Shown here: positions 1-8,771 of the stretch, piece by piece
Numbering within the stretch: position 1 is the first letter of the stretch
How the letters are laid out: the number at the start of each line of letters is the position of its first letter
Source: Rhizobiaceae bacterium
Lineage (GTDB): Bacteria > Pseudomonadota > Alphaproteobacteria > Rhizobiales > Rhizobiaceae
DNA length: 64,000 nucleotides
Direction of reading: 5' to 3'
Assembly: GCA_019635775.1 (NCBI GenBank)
Contig: JAHBYU010000005.1
Span: 62,001-126,000 of the forward strand
Notes under the pieces: generated by a model
Databases searched by the model: none
Told to the model about the DNA's origin: nothing
What the model saw: only the letters and a program-made list of their open reading frames with translations
Program-made: the position numbers and the translations under genes

Positions 1-417
1 GTCATGGGCATACTAGACTCAACACGCGTCTACAGGCTCTCGCGCGCAGTCGCGGTGGACATCAATGTGATGGACTTCGTCGAGGCAGCAAAGCTGCGCG
101 GCGAGGGACGCGGCTGGATCATCTTCCGCGAAATTCTGCCCAACGCCCTGTCTCCGCTGGTTTCCGAGCTTGGCCTGCGCTTCATCTATGCCGTGCTGTT
201 CCTCTCCGCCCTTTCCTTCCTCGGGCTTGGCGTGCAGCCGCCGGCGGCCGATTGGGGCGGAATGGTCAAGGAAAACAAGGACGGCATCGTGTTCGGCATA
301 CCGGCGGCGCTGATACCGGCCGGCGCAATCGCGGCTCTGGCGATCTCGGTGAACCTCGTCGCCGACTGGATACTCAACCGGACAACCGACCTCAAGGGAG
401 GGCGCGGCAATGGCTGA
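1..417 (+). CDS. Peptide-type ABC transporter permease (OppC/DppC family), 3' end only
   Basis: This is the C-terminal part of an inner-membrane permease whose start lies before the window; the frame is open from base 1. The visible 138 residues hold the conserved cytoplasmic EAA-type loop (VEAAKLRGEGRGWIIFREIL, then PN) that docks onto the ATPase, followed by hydrophobic segments with the SFLGLGVQPP motif that marks the OppC/DppC family. The stop overlaps the start of the following ATPase gene by 8 bases, so the two are translated together. The family imports di- or oligopeptides, nickel or opines; the substrate cannot be read from this fragment. Confidence 0.9.
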   Translation, partial: VMGILDSTRVYRLSRAVAVDINVMDFVEAAKLRGEGRGWIIFREILPNALSPLVSELGLRFIYAVLFLSALSFLGLGVQPPAADWGGMVKENKDGIVFGIPAALIPAGAIAALAISVNLVADWILNRTTDLKGGRGNG

Positions 418-2074
418 CAAGCCGGCAAAGGAGAGCAAGTCGGGGCGGCTTCTCGACATCCGCAACCTGAGGATCGAGGCCACCGTCTATCCGCCGGGCG
501 AAGCGCCAAGGAACGTGACGCTGGTCGACGACGTGTCGCTGACGCTGGAACGCGGCAAGGTGCTCGGGCTGATCGGCGAATCGGGAGCCGGCAAATCGAC
601 CATCGGACTGTCGTCCATGGGATACGGCCGCGGCGGCGTGCGGATCACGGGCGGCGAGGTCATCCTCAACGGGCGCGATATCCTGAAGGGCGGGCGTTCG
701 GGAATCCGCAAGATACGCGGCCGCGAGGTCTGTTACGTTGCGCAGTCGGCCGCTGCCGCGTTCAACCCGGCCCATCAGTTGATGGACCAGGTGGTCGAAG
801 CAGCGCTGCTTCATGGCACGGCAAGACGTGCCGAAGCCGAGAAGCGGGCGGTGACGCTGTTTCGCAAGCTGGGGCTGCCAGACCCGGACAATATCGGCAG
901 GCGCTATCCCCACCAGGTTTCGGGCGGCCAGCTCCAACGCGTTATGACCGCGATGGCGCTTTGTTCGGAGCCGGACCTGATCGTCTTCGACGAACCGACC
1001 ACGGCGCTTGACGTTACGACCCAGATCGACGTGCTGGCGGCTATCCGTGATGCGATCCGGGACACCGGCGTCGCCGCGCTCTACATCACGCACGATCTGG
1101 CCGTGGTTGCGCAGGTGGCCGACGAGATCATGGTGCTGAGGCACGGCAAGCTTGTCGAGTGGGGCGGAACGCGCCAGATCATCAAGGAGCCGCGCCAGCA
1201 ATACACCAACGCGCTGGTCTCCGTGCACGAGATCGAACATCAGGAAAAGAAACCGACCGACCATCCGTTCCTGTCGGTCAAGAACGTGACGGCTTCCTAT
1301 GGCAACGGACAGGTCAAGGTACTGAAGAACGTCTCGGTCGACATCCATCCGGGGCAGACGCTCGCTGTAGTGGGGGAATCCGGTTCCGGAAAATCAACGC
1401 TTGCCCGCGCGATCACGGGCCTGCTTCCGCCGATGGAGGGATCGATCACCTTCGGCGGAAAGGAGCTGTCGAACGCGCTTTCCGGCCGAAGCAAGGAAGA
1501 CCTGCGACAATTGCAGATGGTTTACCAGATGGCGGACGTGGCGATGAATCCGAGGCAGCCGGTCGCCACGATCATAGGCCGCCCGCTTGAATTCTATTTC
1601 GGGATGCGCGGCAAGGAGCGAGACCGGCGCGTTGCCGAGCTTCTTGACAAGATCGAGATGGGCAAGGGCTTTGCCGACCGCTATCCGGCAGAACTGTCCG
1701 GCGGTCAGAAGCAGCGCGTCTGTATCGCCCGGGCGCTCGCCGCCAGGCCGAAACTCATCATCTGCGACGAGGTGACCTCCGCGCTCGACCCGCTTGTCGC
1801 CAACGGGATATTGAAACTCCTGCTGGGACTCCAGGCTGAGGAAGACGTGGCGTATCTGTTCATCACGCATGATCTTGCGACCGTGAAGTCGATCGCCGAT
1901 TCGATCGCCGTCATGTATCGCGGTGAAATCGTGCGCTACGGCCCCAAGAGCGAGGTGCTCGCGCCACCCTTCGACCCCTACACCGACCTTCTGCTTTCTT
2001 CAGTGCCGGAGATGGAGATCGGCTGGCTCGACAAGGCGATCGCATCGCGGCGGATGGAAAGCGCTGGCAACTGA
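410..2074 (+). CDS. Fused dual-domain ABC ATPase of a peptide-type importer (DppD-DppF like)
   Basis: A 554-residue cytoplasmic ATPase made of two nucleotide-binding domains that are separate proteins in E. coli Dpp/Opp. The first half has Walker A GESGAGKST (residues 57-65), signature VSGGQ and Walker B DEPTTALD. The second half has Walker [10 protein letters not shown] (near residue 322), signature LSGGQKQR and Walker B CDEVTSALD, where the usual Pro after DE is Val. It powers the permease encoded just upstream. It is the last gene of that operon: the next gene is convergent and only 16 bases away. Substrate unknown; peptides or opines are typical for this fused architecture in rhizobia. 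Confidence 0.92.
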   Translation: MADKPAKESKSGRLLDIRNLRIEATVYPPGEAPRNVTLVDDVSLTLERGKVLGLIGESGAGKSTIGLSSMGYGRGGVRITGGEVILNGRDILKGGRSGIRKIRGREVCYVAQSAAAAFNPAHQLMDQVVEAALLHGTARRAEAEKRAVTLFRKLGLPDPDNIGRRYPHQVSGGQLQRVMTAMALCSEPDLIVFDEPTTALDVTTQIDVLAAIRDAIRDTGVAALYITHDLAVVAQVADEIMVLRHGKLVEWGGTRQIIKEPRQQYTNALVSVHEIEHQEKKPTDHPFLSVKNVTASYGNGQVKVLKNVSVDIHPGQTLAVVGESGSGKSTLARAITGLLPPMEGSITFGGKELSNALSGRSKEDLRQLQMVYQMADVAMNPRQPVATIIGRPLEFYFGMRGKERDRRVAELLDKIEMGKGFADRYPAELSGGQKQRVCIARALAARPKLIICDEVTSALDPLVANGILKLLLGLQAEEDVAYLFITHDLATVKSIADSIAVMYRGEIVRYGPKSEVLAPPFDPYTDLLLSSVPEMEIGWLDKAIASRRMESAGN

Positions 2075-2090
2075 GCATTGCCTGACGACA

Positions 2091-2882
2091 TCAGACCAGT
2101 TCCAGCTTGATTCCCGCCTGCTGCATCTGGTCGACGAGTTCCTCGTCCACCGTGCGCGAAACCAGCACCACGTCGAAGACGCTGAGGTCGGCGACATGGT
2201 TCAAGGCCGAAAAGTGAAACTTGCTTTCATCGACAAGCAGGATCTTCTTGCGCGCGATCTCGATCATGGCCTGCTTGGCGCGCAGGACCTGCTCGTCCTG
2301 AGTGAACATGGAAAGCCCCTGGATGGTCGTGGTCGACAGCAGCGCGACGTCGACGCGGTAGGAGCGAATCGCCCGTTCGCATGCAAGGCCGAAGAAGCCG
2401 TTGTAGGAGCGATGGAACTTCCCACCCAACGCGATCAGGTCGATGTCGGGCGAAGCGCGCAGCTTTTCGAGCACCGGAAGCGCATTGGTGATGATCGTGA
2501 CGGGCGTGACCTGGTCGATGAATTCGGTGACATGGAAGGTCGTGGAACTGTCGTCCCACACGATGGCGTCGCCCGCCTCTATGTGCGCGATCGCGGCACG
2601 CGCCAGCTTGCGCTTTTCCCCGACATGCTGATGCGTGCGGAAAAGATAGCTGCTTTCGAACAGCATTGATTTCTCCGCCGACACCGATCCGCGAAGCCGC
2701 CTTACAAGGCCTTGCGTCTGCAGATCGTTGAGATCGCGGTGGATCGTCATGAGACTGACGTCCAGGCGTGTCGCGAGATCCTTGATCGGCAAGGACGGGC
2801 TTTCCATCAGCAGCTTAATGATCTCCGCGCGGCGCTGATCCGCCTTGGACAGGTGCGCGGTCTCGATGTTCGGTTCGAACAA
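2091..2882 (-). CDS. DeoR-family transcriptional regulator
   Basis: A DNA-binding repressor of about 263 residues. The N-terminus has the DeoR helix-turn-helix (from QRRAEIIKLL to DVSLMTIHRDLNDLQTQG), and the rest is the DeoR sugar-phosphate sensor fold with VDVALLSTTTIQG and ILLVDESKF. A longer frame reaches 2927 (GTG). I prefer the TTG at 2882 because AGGGAGG lies 8 bases before it and the resulting length fits DeoR proteins. It is divergent from the sugar importer at 3244, so it probably controls the 3244-12317 block and answers to a phosphorylated intermediate. That block contains a kinase (DhaKL), which fits such a ligand. Family call sure; start and ligand are inferred. Confidence 0.88.
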   Translation of the reverse strand: MFEPNIETAHLSKADQRRAEIIKLLMESPSLPIKDLATRLDVSLMTIHRDLNDLQTQGLVRRLRGSVSAEKSMLFESSYLFRTHQHVGEKRKLARAAIAHIEAGDAIVWDDSSTTFHVTEFIDQVTPVTIITNALPVLEKLRASPDIDLIALGGKFHRSYNGFFGLACERAIRSYRVDVALLSTTTIQGLSMFTQDEQVLRAKQAMIEIARKKILLVDESKFHFSALNHVADLSVFDVVLVSRTVDEELVDQMQQAGIKLELV

Positions 2883-3243
2883 GGCGGAGGCCTCCCTCTC
2901 CACATTGGGAATGCCAGAGGCTAGCACCGCCCACGCAAGGTTGAAAGCAAAATGTTAAATTGTGAGAAATCGGACTGTTGGCATCATTTTTCAACCGATT
3001 TGTACGACACGTCATATGAAACATAAAACTGTTTGATTACAATATCATAAAAGAAGATTATGCATTGACAGAGGTCGTTAACATCTCGTGAGAACGCTTC
3101 GCCAAATAACAAAAAACATGACAAAAATAAGTTTTGTGTTGATATTTTTAACGTAGGTGATAGCGTTGGAAACAGGGCAGGAGACGGGGCGGAGGAGATC
3201 GCCAGCCGGCTGGATTGCCCGTCTGACTCGTTGGAGGAAAATC
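2883..3243. promoter_or_regulatory. AT-rich divergent promoter/operator region
   Basis: This spacer separates the DeoR-type gene from the sugar importer operon and is far richer in A+T than the flanking genes, especially 2950-3150. It holds an inverted repeat ACAAAA-ATAAG-TTTTGT at 3121-3137, a plausible operator for a DeoR-type protein, plus several A/T runs. The importer start at 3244 is preceded by GGAGGAAAATC, a strong ribosome binding site. No promoter boxes can be assigned with certainty. Confidence 0.5.
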
Positions 3244-4659
3244 ATGAAACACGCATCGCGTGCGCGTTTGCTCGCGTCCGCTGCCGTCGCTGTGACAGCG
3301 ATGGCCGCAACCGCCGGCATTGCCCGTGCCGAAGAAACCACGCTCACCTTCGTCTGGCACGCAGGAACCTGCGCTGACGCGCTGGTGGATATCGCGAAAG
3401 ACTATCCGGACAAATCCGTGAAGATCGTCCCCGCGCTGGTTCCCTACGGACCGCAGTGGCACGACAAGATCGCATCCGAATTCGCAATCCAGGGCGACGC
3501 ATTCGACTTCGCCATGTGGGACAGCCAGTCCACGGCCGAGTTTGCCTCGCATGCGGTCAAAATCAACGACATCTTCGACAAGTCGAGCTACCTGAAGGCT
3601 GACATCTTTCCGCCGGCATCCCTGTCGCGCTACGGCGAATATCCCGACGGATCGGGTGAATTCTACGGCCTGCCCGCCAACCAGGACGCTTATGGGCTGA
3701 CCTATCGCAAGGATCTTTTCGAGGACCCGAAGGAACAGGAAGCTTTCAAGGCCAAGTATGGCCGCGACCTCGCCGTGCCGCAGACCTATCAGGAGGCCAA
3801 GGAGGTCGCCGAATTCTTCACGCGTCCCGACCAGGGGCTCTACGGCTGGGCACAGATGGGCGGCCGCGACTATGACTTCGCCACCACCGCTTCGAACTCG
3901 TTCCTTTGGTCGTTCGGCGGCGAGCTCTACAATCCCGAAACTTTCGAGGTGAAGGGCTATCTCGACTCGCCTGCCTCGATCGACGGCGTGCAGGCCTATG
4001 TCGACATGTTCAAGTTCGGTCCTCCCGGATCGCAGAACTGGGGCTTCGATGAAGTCAACACGGCCATCCAGCAGGGCCAGGTCGCGATGGCGATGCAGTG
4101 GTTCTACTTCAACGGGTCGAACGCCGATCCCAAGGTCAGCAAGTTCGCCGACAAGGTTGGCTTTGCCGTTCTTCCGGGCGCTGTCGGACGCGATGGCAAG
4201 TTCCGCCGCCAGTTCTCGGTCGGCGGTCAGGGCATGGGCATCAACAAATATTCCAAGAAGCTTCCTGAGCTTACCAAGTTCATGGAATGGTACTTCGAGC
4301 CCGAGCAGCAGAAGCGCTATGCAGCCGTCTGCCAGACCGGCCTGAAGGCGGTTCTGGAGAGCCCGGACTGGCAGAACCTGAACTCCTACAACAAGCAGTT
4401 CTCTTCGGCTCTGGCCTATCTGAACGACTACTGGCACCTCCCCGAATACCCTGTTCTGCTCGATGAGCTGCAGCAGGAGATTTCGGCTGCGGCAGCCGGC
4501 ACCAAGACCGTGCAGGAAGCGCTCTCGGCGGCCGCCGAGAAGAACGAGCGCACGCTCACGCGCGCCGGCTACGAGATCAAGCGCGGTGAAAGCACGCCTG
4601 AAGTGCCCGACCAGACGATCTCGCCAGTTGGCCAGGATAACGTCGTGCCTGTCGAATAA
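3244..4659 (+). CDS. Sugar ABC transporter substrate-binding protein (CUT1 / extracellular family 1)
   Basis: A 471-residue periplasmic binding protein. The Sec signal peptide (MKHASRARLLASAAVAV..., cleavage after GIARA) is followed by a family-1 solute-binding fold with motifs such as FDFAMWDSQSTAEF, YGLPANQDAYGLTYRKDLF and QQGQVAMAMQWFY. The frame extends upstream to 3157, but the ATG at 3244 has the ribosome binding site and starts the signal peptide. First gene of the importer, kinase and thiolase operon, divergent from the DeoR gene. The aromatic-rich region suits a sugar or polyol. The real ligand is unknown, and the kinases downstream suggest a small polyol or ketose. Confidence 0.92.
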   Translation: MKHASRARLLASAAVAVTAMAATAGIARAEETTLTFVWHAGTCADALVDIAKDYPDKSVKIVPALVPYGPQWHDKIASEFAIQGDAFDFAMWDSQSTAEFASHAVKINDIFDKSSYLKADIFPPASLSRYGEYPDGSGEFYGLPANQDAYGLTYRKDLFEDPKEQEAFKAKYGRDLAVPQTYQEAKEVAEFFTRPDQGLYGWAQMGGRDYDFATTASNSFLWSFGGELYNPETFEVKGYLDSPASIDGVQAYVDMFKFGPPGSQNWGFDEVNTAIQQGQVAMAMQWFYFNGSNADPKVSKFADKVGFAVLPGAVGRDGKFRRQFSVGGQGMGINKYSKKLPELTKFMEWYFEPEQQKRYAAVCQTGLKAVLESPDWQNLNSYNKQFSSALAYLNDYWHLPEYPVLLDELQQEISAAAAGTKTVQEALSAAAEKNERTLTRAGYEIKRGESTPEVPDQTISPVGQDNVVPVE

Positions 4660-4672
4660 CGGCACCGACAAG

Positions 4673-4704
4673 AAGGGCGCGTGGAGTTTTCCGCGCGCCT
4701 TTTC
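4673..4704 (+). terminator. Intercistronic hairpin after the binding-protein gene
   Basis: AAGGGCGCG and CGCGCCTT form an 8-bp stem with one bulged G, and the 3' arm runs into TTTTCC. It lies between the binding-protein stop and the first permease start. Such hairpins often stabilise or partly terminate the upstream mRNA, so that the binding protein is made in excess over the membrane parts. Seen as sequence; the role is inferred. Confidence 0.5.
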
Positions 4705-4754
4705 CGTCTTACCCACCAGGCTACCCGGCATCTGACCGAACGACAGGGCTCGGC

Positions 4755-5627
4755 ATGACGAACGCTCGTACCTCAATGATCGATCTGGCCACCAGATGGC
4801 TGATCCTCGGCCTGTTGATCGTCTACACGATCTACAATGTCGGGCCGATCTTCTGGCTGCTTCTTTCCTCTTTCAAGAGCCGCATGGACCTGTTCTCCAT
4901 GCCCCCCAAGCTGTTCTTCACGCCTGATCTGAGCGGCTACCAGAGCGTGTTCGGCGTTGGCGCGGCAAAGGACAGCGCTTCGGCCGTCGGGGTCTTCGAT
5001 TCTCTGGTCAACAGCATCATCGTCTCGGTTTCGGGCACCGCACTTGCCGTCTTCTTCGGCACACTGGCGGGCTATGTCTGCTCGCGCTTCAACTTCAGGG
5101 GCAAGGGCGATTTCATGTTCTTCGTCCTGTCCACCCGTATGCTGCCGCCTGTGGCGGTACTCGTCTTCTACCATCTGATGTTCGCGCGGCTTGGCCTTGC
5201 CGACACGCGCTTCGGCCTCGTGCTCGTCGCCATCTTTGCCAATATCGGCCTTGCGACCTGGATCATGAAGGGCTTCTTCGACGGCGTGCCCAAGGAGGTG
5301 GAGCAGATCGCGATCGTAAATGGCTATACGCGGATGTACGCCTTCACGCGGCTCGTGCTGCCGATGGTGAAGGGCGGCATCGCGGCCACCGCCGGCTTCT
5401 GCTTCATTTTCGCGTGGAACGAGTTCGCCTTTGCGTCGATCCTGACAACCACCCAGGCCAAGACGCTGCCGGTCAAGATTTCCGCTGCCTCCGGGGCCAC
5501 CGGCATTGAGTGGACGCAGATCTGCGCCGCCGGCGTGGTGCTGATCATTCCGGTCCTGATCTTCTTCTACCTGATCCGCAAGCACCTGCTGATGGGCATG
5601 ACCTTCGGCGTGCTGGGGAGGAGATAA
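4755..5627 (+). CDS. Sugar ABC transporter permease, MalG-like (CUT1)
   Basis: A 290-residue inner-membrane permease with about six hydrophobic segments, starting with LILGLLIVYTIYNVGPIFWLLLSSF. The ATPase-docking loop (VEQIAIVNGYTRMYAFTRLVLP) is a loose version of the EAA motif: EQIAIVNG stands where EAAxxDG is usual. The C-terminus (IRKHLLMGMTFGVL) is like other MalG proteins. It sits between the binding protein and the MalF-like permease, with 2 bases before the next start. Its order before the MalF-type gene reverses the malFG order. Confidence 0.92.
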   Translation: MTNARTSMIDLATRWLILGLLIVYTIYNVGPIFWLLLSSFKSRMDLFSMPPKLFFTPDLSGYQSVFGVGAAKDSASAVGVFDSLVNSIIVSVSGTALAVFFGTLAGYVCSRFNFRGKGDFMFFVLSTRMLPPVAVLVFYHLMFARLGLADTRFGLVLVAIFANIGLATWIMKGFFDGVPKEVEQIAIVNGYTRMYAFTRLVLPMVKGGIAATAGFCFIFAWNEFAFASILTTTQAKTLPVKISAASGATGIEWTQICAAGVVLIIPVLIFFYLIRKHLLMGMTFGVLGRR

Positions 5628-5629
5628 CG

Positions 5630-6577
5630 ATGGCCTCTTCCCAGACCACGACCACCGAGGATCGCGCCGCTGGCCATGCGCGGCGGCAGGCCGAACTGCG
5701 CAAGCGTTCGTCCGGCAGGCTGATGATCTTCGGTTTCCTTTCTCCGTCGCTGGCGATCCTGCTGTTCATGGTCGCCTACCCGATCTTCTCGCTGATCTAC
5801 TACTCGTTCTACAATTTCTCGGCCCTACGCCAGACCACCATGAAGCCGGTCGGGCTGAGCAACTATACCTTCCTGCTGTCCGATCCGGAGCTTTGGCAGC
5901 GTTTCGTCTTCACGGGGAAGTTCGTCTTCATCTGCGTCACGCTTCAGATGCTGATCGGCATCTTCGTCGGCTATCAGCTGCAGAAGAATTTCCGCGGCCG
6001 CGACATCATCTTCACCCTGCTGATGATGCCGATGATGCTGTCTCCGGTCGTCGTCGGCTTCCTGTGGCGATACATGCTGAATTCGGAATGGGGTATCGTG
6101 AATTACCTGCTGTCCTCGGTCGGGCTGCCGAAGGTCGACTGGCTCGGCCAGACCAACGCTGCGCTTTGGGCCGCCGCAGCCGCCGACACGTGGATGTGGA
6201 CACCCTTCATCGTCCTGCTCGCCACGGCCGCCTTCCGAGGCATTCCCGAGACGATCTACGAGGCAGCCGAGGTTGACGGGGCAAGTCCCGCATACCGCTT
6301 CTTCCGGATCACGCTGCCGATGTCGGCGCCGGTCCTGTTCATCGCGCTGATCCTCAGGCTGATCGACAGCTTCAAGCAATACGACCTGTTCGTCGCGCTG
6401 ACGGGCGGCGGCCCCGGATCGAGCACCGAAACCGTCTCCTATGCGGTCGCGAAAACGGCGTTCAGCTACTTCTACACCGGCGAGGCGTCGGCCCTCGCGG
6501 TGATCCTGCTTCTCATCATAACAGGCTTGTCGATGATCCTCGTGCGCCACCTCACCAAGATGGGCGAGAAATACTGA
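5630..6577 (+). CDS. Sugar ABC transporter permease, MalF-like (CUT1)
   Basis: A 315-residue inner-membrane permease. After a charged N-terminus (residues 1-30) come about six membrane segments. The EAA loop is textbook (ETIYEAAEVDGASPAYRFFRITLP), and the family motif GGGPGSSTETVSY follows. The frame is open upstream to 5510, but the ATG at 5630 is preceded by GGGGAGGAG and follows the MalG-like stop by 2 bases. It pairs with that permease to form the channel. The stop overlaps the next ATPase start by one base (TGATG). Confidence 0.93.
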   Translation: MASSQTTTTEDRAAGHARRQAELRKRSSGRLMIFGFLSPSLAILLFMVAYPIFSLIYYSFYNFSALRQTTMKPVGLSNYTFLLSDPELWQRFVFTGKFVFICVTLQMLIGIFVGYQLQKNFRGRDIIFTLLMMPMMLSPVVVGFLWRYMLNSEWGIVNYLLSSVGLPKVDWLGQTNAALWAAAAADTWMWTPFIVLLATAAFRGIPETIYEAAEVDGASPAYRFFRITLPMSAPVLFIALILRLIDSFKQYDLFVALTGGGPGSSTETVSYAVAKTAFSYFYTGEASALAVILLLIITGLSMILVRHLTKMGEKY

Positions 6578-7665
6578 TGGCCGAGATATCGCTCAGGAAC
6601 CTGACGATCGAGTTCGGCGACTTCAAGGCGGTCGACGACGTCAGCCTGACCGTGAAGAACGGCGAGTTCGTCGTCTATCTCGGTCCGTCCGGATGCGGCA
6701 AGACGACGACGCTCAGATGTATCGCCGGCCTTGTCGGGGCAACATCCGGCGACGTTCTGTTCGACGGTGTGCGGGTCAACGACCTGTCGGCGAGCGAGCG
6801 CAACATCGCGATGGTGTTCCAGTTCGTGTCGCTCTATCCGCACCTCAGGATCAAGGAGAACATCGTTTTCCCGCTGAAGGCGCGCGGCGTGGCCAAGGCC
6901 GAGATCGCCCGCAAGCTCGACTGGGTCACGGAAGTCTTCAAGCTGGGCGACGATCTTGGTCGCTACCCAGCCGCATTGCCGCCTGGCGCGCGGCAGAAGG
7001 TGGCGCTGGCGCGGGCGGTTATCCGCGATCCGGCGGTGCTGCTGCTGGACGAGCCGCTGTCTGCAATCGATGAACAGTTCCGCGAGGAGATGCGCTGGGA
7101 ACTGGGCCATCTGCAGCGGCAGCTCGGCGTCACGACCATCTATGTCACGCACGACCAGCGCGAGGCCATGTCGCTGGCGGATCGTATCGTCCTCATGAAC
7201 AACAGCCGCATCGTCCAGGTATCCGTGCCCGATCGCATGTTCTTCGATCCTGTCGATATCTTTGCCGGCCAGTTCATCGGCTCGCCCTCGATGAACCTCA
7301 TCGATCTCGAGCCGGTTTCGGGCGGACTGAAGCTCGGCGGCAGCGACGTGACGCTGACGCCGGAGCGCGAGCGCCTGCCGCAATGGGCGCTTTCCTCAGC
7401 CCGCCCGCTGAAGCTCGGAGTCCGGCCGATCAACGTCCATCTTGTCGACGATCCGCAGGCAGGCGTCGCACTACCTGTCGACGACGTGTTCTCGGTCGGC
7501 CGGGAACGCTTCTTTTCCTTCCGCATAGGCGACACGATCCACCAGGGCGTGGACAAACGCCGGTCCAACAGCGGATCGGAGGGAAGGGTGCATTTCGACC
7601 CCGACGGCTTCCTGTTCTTCGATGCCCAGACGGGACGGCGGGTCGGCGCGGAGGACGCGGCATGA
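6577..7665 (+). CDS. Sugar ABC transporter ATPase 1, MalK/UgpC-like with altered signature
   Basis: A 362-residue cytoplasmic ATPase with a C-terminal regulatory/TOBE-like domain. Walker A is GPSGCGKTT, the Q-loop MVFQ, Walker B LLLDEPLSAID and the switch His THD, all normal. The ABC signature is ALPPGARQKVALARA instead of LSGGQ, so the site it completes on its partner should be weak or dead. It overlaps the MalF-like gene by one base and the second ATPase by four, which suggests that the two ATPases are made together and work as a heterodimer. MalK-type importers usually use one ATPase gene twice; rhizobial glycerol importers are a known exception with two. Confidence 0.93.
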   Translation: MAEISLRNLTIEFGDFKAVDDVSLTVKNGEFVVYLGPSGCGKTTTLRCIAGLVGATSGDVLFDGVRVNDLSASERNIAMVFQFVSLYPHLRIKENIVFPLKARGVAKAEIARKLDWVTEVFKLGDDLGRYPAALPPGARQKVALARAVIRDPAVLLLDEPLSAIDEQFREEMRWELGHLQRQLGVTTIYVTHDQREAMSLADRIVLMNNSRIVQVSVPDRMFFDPVDIFAGQFIGSPSMNLIDLEPVSGGLKLGGSDVTLTPERERLPQWALSSARPLKLGVRPINVHLVDDPQAGVALPVDDVFSVGRERFFSFRIGDTIHQGVDKRRSNSGSEGRVHFDPDGFLFFDAQTGRRVGAEDAA

Positions 7666-8771
7666 GCGCGACCCCGATGCTCCAGCTCGACGGCCTGAAA
7701 AAGTCTTATCACGGCAAGACCGCGCTTCGAGGCTTGGACCTTACCGTCAATGACAACGAGATTTTTGCGCTGCTTGGCCCGACCGGTGCCGGCAAGAGCT
7801 CGACGCTGCTTGCATCCGCCGGCCTGATCGACCTCGATGCCGGTCGCGTCAACCTGGCCGGACGCGATGTCACCGAGGCCGATCCCGCCACGCGCGACGT
7901 CGCCATCGTCTTCGAGGGCTTCAACCTCCTGCCGGTTCTCGACGTCAAGGACAACATCGCCTTTGCGCTGCGTTCGCCGGAGTTCCGCGAAGCAGAGGAC
8001 GAGATCTCGCGCCGTGTCGGCCGCACGGCCGAACTGCTCAGGATCTCGCACCTGCTGGACCGGGACGTAGGCACACTCTCGGGTGGCGAGCGGCAGCGCG
8101 TGGCGATCGCCCGCGCGCTGGTCCGGCGTCCCGTCATGTTCCTGCTCGATGAACCCCTCTCGGCGCTTGACCTGAAGCTGCGCGAGGGATTGCGCGCGGA
8201 GCTGCGCCAGATCCACAAGCATTATCAATCGACCATGCTTTACGCTACGCACGACTATCACGGGGCGATCGCAATTGCCGACCGCATCGGTATCATCGAT
8301 GGTGGCTCGATCCAGCAGGCGGGCACGATCGAGGATATCTACCGCTTTCCAGCCAACATCCTCGTCGGGAAGCTGATCGGCAGTCCCTCGATGGCTTTCC
8401 TCGAAGCGCGCATCGAGGGCGGCAAGGTGGTCGTCAAGGGCGCCGCGCAGTCCCTGCCCATAGAGGATTTCGGCACGGTGGCGACGACGAGCGGCAAGGT
8501 GGTTCTCGGCATCTGGCCCGAGGACATGGAGGTCGGCCCTGCCGGCGTTGAGGACGCAAGCGTCGGCACGATCTACGCGGTGGACAATCGCGGCTTCGAA
8601 CGCGCCATCCAGGTGGAGACGTCGGCGGGTTCGTTCCGCAAGGTGGTGCCGCTTTCCATGCCCGTGACCCAGGGCGACCCCTGCACATTCCGCATACCGC
8701 GAGGTGCGTGCTTCCTGTTTGACGTGGAGAGCGGCAAACGCATCTCCCAGATGGGAGAAGGCAGCAACTGA
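7662..8771 (+). CDS. Sugar ABC transporter ATPase 2, MalK/UgpC-like
   Basis: A 369-residue cytoplasmic ATPase that begins at the ATGA overlap with ATPase 1. Walker A GPTGAGKSS, signature LSGGERQR and Walker B LLDEPLSALD are all good, and there is a C-terminal regulatory domain. The Q-loop reads IVFEGFNLLP, with Glu where Gln is nearly invariant. ATPase 1 has the normal Q but a broken signature, so the defects are complementary, as expected for an asymmetric heterodimer. The frame is open upstream to 7383, but that part lies inside ATPase 1. The stop overlaps the next small gene by one base. Confidence 0.93.
   Translation: MSATPMLQLDGLKKSYHGKTALRGLDLTVNDNEIFALLGPTGAGKSSTLLASAGLIDLDAGRVNLAGRDVTEADPATRDVAIVFEGFNLLPVLDVKDNIAFALRSPEFREAEDEISRRVGRTAELLRISHLLDRDVGTLSGGERQRVAIARALVRRPVMFLLDEPLSALDLKLREGLRAELRQIHKHYQSTMLYATHDYHGAIAIADRIGIIDGGSIQQAGTIEDIYRFPANILVGKLIGSPSMAFLEARIEGGKVVVKGAAQSLPIEDFGTVATTSGKVVLGIWPEDMEVGPAGVEDASVGTIYAVDNRGFERAIQVETSAGSFRKVVPLSMPVTQGDPCTFRIPRGACFLFDVESGKRISQMGEGSN

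Noticed and set aside
3148-4776. A 542-codon minus-strand frame opposite the sugar-binding protein gene
   Set aside because: The plus strand encodes a clear signal peptide and binding-protein fold; the other is a high-GC shadow.
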